Of a stretch of 64,000 bases of DNA, positions 60,673 through 64,000 are shown piece after piece. Position numbers and translations under genes: made by a program. Position 1 is the stretch's first letter. Each line of letters starts with the position of its first letter. The stretch spans positions 1-64,000 of the forward strand of contig JAKOGH010000639.1 of the NCBI GenBank assembly GCA_024811115.1, given 5' to 3'. The DNA is from Terana coerulea (taxonomy: Eukaryota; Basidiomycota; Agaricomycetes; Polyporales; Phanerochaetaceae). The notes beneath the pieces were generated by a model. The model saw only the letters and a program-made list of their open reading frames with translations. It had not been told where the DNA came from and did not search any database.

Positions 60673-62012
60673 TAGAGCTTGAGAAGCACGAAGCGACTGT
60701 TACGTGGTGTTAGTCCTGAATCAACGGAGTCGTGAACTGCAGTGAATTGAATGAAATGACGGCTGATGTACAGGAGGCTGCGCGATTCCAGGTACAGCAT
60801 CGGACATTGCCGGTGGCGCATCAATTGATGGCTTGGCTGGCTGCCTTCCGGCGTCTGAGCTTGGTTCAACCCAGTCGACTACACATCGATACTTTCATCC
60901 CACCTCCAGCCATTCCTCCTGACCCTCACTAGCGCAATTCTCATTATCATTCCTCGCGTAGTCTTAGGTCGCAGGAGCTGATTTTGCGACTATCTCAGGT
61001 CCGACGGAGTCAAGTACATACTCCTGCGTTTCCTCCGCCGCTTCAACGTGGTTGTATGCGCGTAGGGAGCCATGAGATGGTTATCGTAGACTAATAAAAG
61101 TGAGAGGAATTCTCATTGTAAATGCTTTTGTGGTGCTCATCGCTTACCATCGGGCACAGATACTCATGCGTTCAGCTCGAAATGATACTTATTTTGATCA
61201 ACCTAGTGGGGACTGGATACCGTCTCATTTGCTGTCAGGTCTCCCTACTTTCTGCTGCATTTTATGCACACCAAACTGCGTGTGGATGCCCTACACAGTG
61301 AATGACTCATGATTGCTCTGCTCACTGCTGGTCTCATCATCGGGGGCTCTATGTGAGTTTCACAGACGTTTCTGTGTAACGAAAGATTGACCACTGCTGA
61401 TAGGATTGTATGCTCATGATCCTGTGGCCAGAGACGAGATGTGCCTGTGGTGACACTTCCATTTCTTGAACCTCCAGAACTAGAACCACACAGGCGACAT
61501 CCTTCATCCTCATGAAACGTTTCGCAGGGACGCTGGACAACACTTGTGATATCTACTTGCTCTGACCATGCTATTTTGGCGTTCCAGATGATTGCCCATT
61601 CTACGCCGCCATCGTCACGACTCACTTGTCATCCGTTCCCCTGCGCCCAAGGGCCGCGACCGTCCTACCTCCTCATGTGTCTCACGTTTTGTCTCGCTGC
61701 ATGTGGCACAGCCGGGTTACCAAGCGTCCTTTGTTCCCCTCGATTTTGGTGCGTGTTTCAATGTGTAAAAGCATACGCACCTCATTTTGGCTTGAATCCA
61801 ATTTCAGGGTTTGTGCGACGAGTGTTGCCAGATGGAGGCAAATTGTTCCTGTCTAACCACGCTGCGTTCGCCCCAAGTCCACGTCATCGGTCTGGACTCT
61901 CCGGAGCTGGCCAGCTGGGAATATGTGTTTCGGCCGAACAGTGTAAGTCTATAGAGCCTTGTGTGGTCTTCACTGAAACACCTCGAGCAGCTCGGACTCC
62001 TTTTGTCAAGGA
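60673..62012. other. Intergenic, no gene recognised
   Basis: About 1.3 kb. A plus-strand frame opens from about 61546 and reaches into the next gene on the other strand; its composition does not look like protein, so it is not called. Confidence 0.45.
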
Positions 62013-62974
62013 TTACGTCCTCGGGCGCTGTGGTCCCATCAACGAGTTTAACATCGCCGTTCTCATCTCGCCGAAGGCTTCGTATGATCCGTTCTGCGAC
62101 CACCTATGTTTGCGCTTGTTGTACTCGCCACGTAAATCAATGGCAGACTGCCTAATTTCCGAGCATAGCATTCTGGTAAGTAGGCATTAGGTTGTCAGGA
62201 GCTGCATAATTATGTATGTCAGTGACAGGATACTCTTGCCCAGGCATCACGCGACGCATATGCGAGCGCATCAGCCCTGCCACTTCTTCGTTGGACACCT
62301 CGCAGTGCCCTAGATGGTGAGTCTTTTGTTCAGCTTGGGGGCGTAAGTGACTCATGGACTTCAGCTGATGGGTTCCACGACTTTTCAGCGTTGTTTGTTT
62401 GACACATGGCTTTGCGTAAGGACCTCCGCGTGGTGCTAAACACGCCGCGGGAATGCCGCACGAAACGCCGTCCTCCAAGCGCACCTCGCTTTTCGTTCGG
62501 GAGAGCGGGAACGCCTCTGCCGATGGTCTGAATTCTCCTCCCGGCTCGGCGCCGTCAGAGGCCTGGGGCGTACGACGGTCTGGATCCTCGGGCTCGCAGT
62601 CTTTTCGGAGGAAATTGAGTGAGGGAACAGAGTTGCGTCGACACTGCTCCGAAAGGCAAGTCCCCTGTTCCTGGACGGCACATGCCGACCTAGTAACCGC
62701 GGCGCTGATTAGATAATCGCTTGATGTTCTAGATCACCGTCCGACCAATCGACAAGCAGGGCACCACAACCGCCCACAGAGGCGCCGGGAACCGTACGTC
62801 AAACATTTCGTGCACGCTGAAGCGGAGGGGCGCCGTCTGCCAGATTTTGTCGTCAACAATTCCCCGAGAGCCCTGGAACGCCCGCTCATAGCCCTCCGCC
62901 CAGCGGACCTCGTGCGGAAATGGCCTCGGCGTTGATTTCAAGGGTGCTCGGTCCACGCCTCTCCGCACTCATGA
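62013..62974 (-). CDS. Probable multi-exon gene, function unknown
   Basis: The best-supported part is the 3' end. An exon reads EVSNEEVAGLMRSHMRRVMP, GQE, then a GTATCC...CTTACCAG intron (about 62178-62237) joins in phase to MLCSEIRQSAIDLRGEYNKR, KHRWSQNGSYEAFGEM and RTAMLNSLMGPQRPRT with a stop at 62013. Upstream a GC-rich exon (about 62438-62660) reads NFLRKDCEPEDPDRRTPQAS and RTKSEVRLEDGVSCGI; the splice between it and the 3' part was not resolved. A further upstream frame, FPHEVRWAEGYERAFQGSRG and DKIWQTAPLRFSVHEMFD, may belong to it or to a separate exon; the start codon is uncertain. I do not recognise the family. Coding assignment rests on in-phase splicing and protein-like composition. 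Confidence 0.4.
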
Positions 62975-63051
62975 TGTCTTGGTTTTTACGGGAGACGGCT
63001 GCAGGGCTACGCAACGCGCTTGAACGGTGAGCCAACTAACACCGGGGACAG

Positions 63052-63059
63052 GTATAAAA
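63052..63059 (+). promoter_or_regulatory. TATA box of the RlpA-like gene
   Basis: GTATAAAAGG about 135 bp upstream of the start codon at 63192, with a C/T-rich leader between them. Confidence 0.65.
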
Positions 63060-63191
63060 GGCCTCCCATACCGACTGCCGTTTTCTCAACGAGTCTTACT
63101 CGCTTCCACCCGCCCAGCTCATTTCCATCCGCCATCCCTTCAGCGTTCTCCGCTTTCCTTAAATCCGCCTCTGCATTGCCTTATTTTCACC

Positions 63192-63752
63192 ATGGCTCGC
63201 TTCTCCGCTCTTTTCTTTGTCGCCGCCGCCGCCGCCCTCAGCACCACGGTCGCCTCCCCCATTCCTGAAGGCGAGACCCTTGAGGCGCGCTCCACCACGC
63301 GAACTGGACGGGTATGTTCAATTAAACGTTTTACTTCTCCTCGGCTCCGACTAACTCTTTCATTGAAAGGGTACCTGGTACAATACCGGCCTCGGCGCCT
63401 GCGGATGGTCAAACGTCGACAATGACAAAGTAATTGCATTGTCCCCATCTGTCTATGCTAGCGGCAAACACTGCGGCAAGGTACGAAGGTCTCTTGAGTT
63501 TAATCCCAAACTGGAATACTCATATCCGTGTCTCGCCAGACTGTCCACGTGAAGAACAAGAAGACGGGCAAAACGGCGACTGCTACAGTTGCCGATGAGT
63601 GTCCTGGATGCGGCGCCAACGATATTGGTTAGTTGTGCGCTTTCTGCCAATCCCCTACATGTGTTAATCTTGCTGTAGACATGACTCCTGGGTTGTTCAA
63701 GAAGCTCGGTACACTCGACCAGGGCGTCCTCACCGTCACCTGGACCCTCTAA
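63192..63752 (+). CDS. Secreted RlpA-like double-psi beta-barrel protein
   Basis: Exons 63192-63311, 63370-63480, 63540-63627 and 63678-63752, all in phase. About 130 residues. Signal peptide MARFSALFFVAAAAALSTTV, short pro-region SPIPEGETLEARS, then the double-psi barrel: GTWYNTGLGACGWSN, VIALSPSVYASGKHCGK, TATATVADECPGCGANDID and MTPGLFKKLGTLDQGVLTV, ending TWTL. It matches the small secreted expansin/barwin-related RlpA-like family abundant in basidiomycetes; such proteins act in the wall or on plant polymers, but activity is not established. The catalytic-type Asp of the fold is present in VADEC. A clear TATA box and CT leader suggest strong regulated expression. Confidence 0.9.
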
Positions 63753-64000
63753 GGGTTCCTCGCTCACGCACGACACGCTCCTCCCCACTCGCTCGCATGA
63801 ACGTGCTTCACTCCTTAGACCTGCGCCCTTTCTCTGGAGGGAAGCTGCGCACGCCAACCAACCTCGCCACGACAAGTTGATCCTCGTTGCGACTTGGTAT
63901 GGGCTATTTATGACGCCTGGAACCCGATCCTCCACAATGGAGCACGGCGCGTCCTAGAAGATGTATAGAAGATAGATCGCTGTAGCATATGTATCACTCC

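Noticed and set aside
61546..62190. 214-codon plus-strand frame
   Set aside because: Overlaps the better-supported minus-strand exon and has no domain or intron support.

Overview
The window comes from a filamentous basidiomycete, most likely an Agaricomycete wood- or litter-associated fungus. The signs are: genes split by many short introns (about 38-140 nt, mostly 50-60) with GT(A/G)NGT donors and CTNAC-type branch sites; GC-rich coding DNA; TATA boxes followed by CT-rich leaders; and a gene set (N-anchored P450, WSC-domain secreted proteins, RlpA-like secreted protein, F-box protein, Zn2Cys6 factor) typical of that group. No virus, bacterial operon, rRNA, tRNA or CRISPR array was seen. Species cannot be named from sequence alone.

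Layout. 1-6.3 kb is gene-poor and repetitive: ~225 bp tandem repeats, a hairpin cluster, and a TATA-led locus (about 2.7-6.2 kb) of repeated exon/intron-like cassettes. 6.7-8.7 kb is a cytochrome P450. 10.4-18 kb is a dense housekeeping block: a TIGR04076-like protein, FCF2 (rRNA processing), COQ5 (ubiquinone methyltransferase), cullin-1 and a GNAT acetyltransferase. 19-25.4 kb carries an F-box protein, a DHA2-type MFS transporter and a two-WSC secreted protein. 26.4-28.1 kb is RTT109 (H3K56 acetyltransferase). 29.6-36 kb holds poorly characterised low-complexity genes, one of them sitting inside a ~150 bp inverted repeat. 36.7-40.2 kb carries two more WSC proteins and a small secreted protein. 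40.9-60.7 kb is again housekeeping and regulation: UTP3/SAS10, a Zn2Cys6 factor, TOM22, NDUFA9, a DUF2462 protein, a CENP-B-type HTH protein, CAF1/POP2 deadenylase and the F-BAR/C1/SH3 protein BZZ1. An unrecognised minus-strand gene and a secreted RlpA-like protein close the window.

How they fit together. There is no biosynthetic cluster. Two themes recur. One is core growth machinery: ribosome biogenesis (FCF2, UTP3), mitochondria (COQ5, TOM22, NDUFA9), ubiquitin ligation (cullin, F-box), chromatin and mRNA decay (RTT109, CAF1), and endocytic actin (BZZ1). The other is the cell surface and secretome (three WSC proteins sharing a Cys-rich N-terminal module, a small secreted protein, an RlpA-like protein).

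A pervasive oddity: at least a dozen conserved genes, several normally essential, contain single-base frame breaks, most of them in G/C or A homopolymers. The simplest reading is uncorrected sequencing indels, so ORFs that look truncated here should not be called pseudogenes without checking reads.
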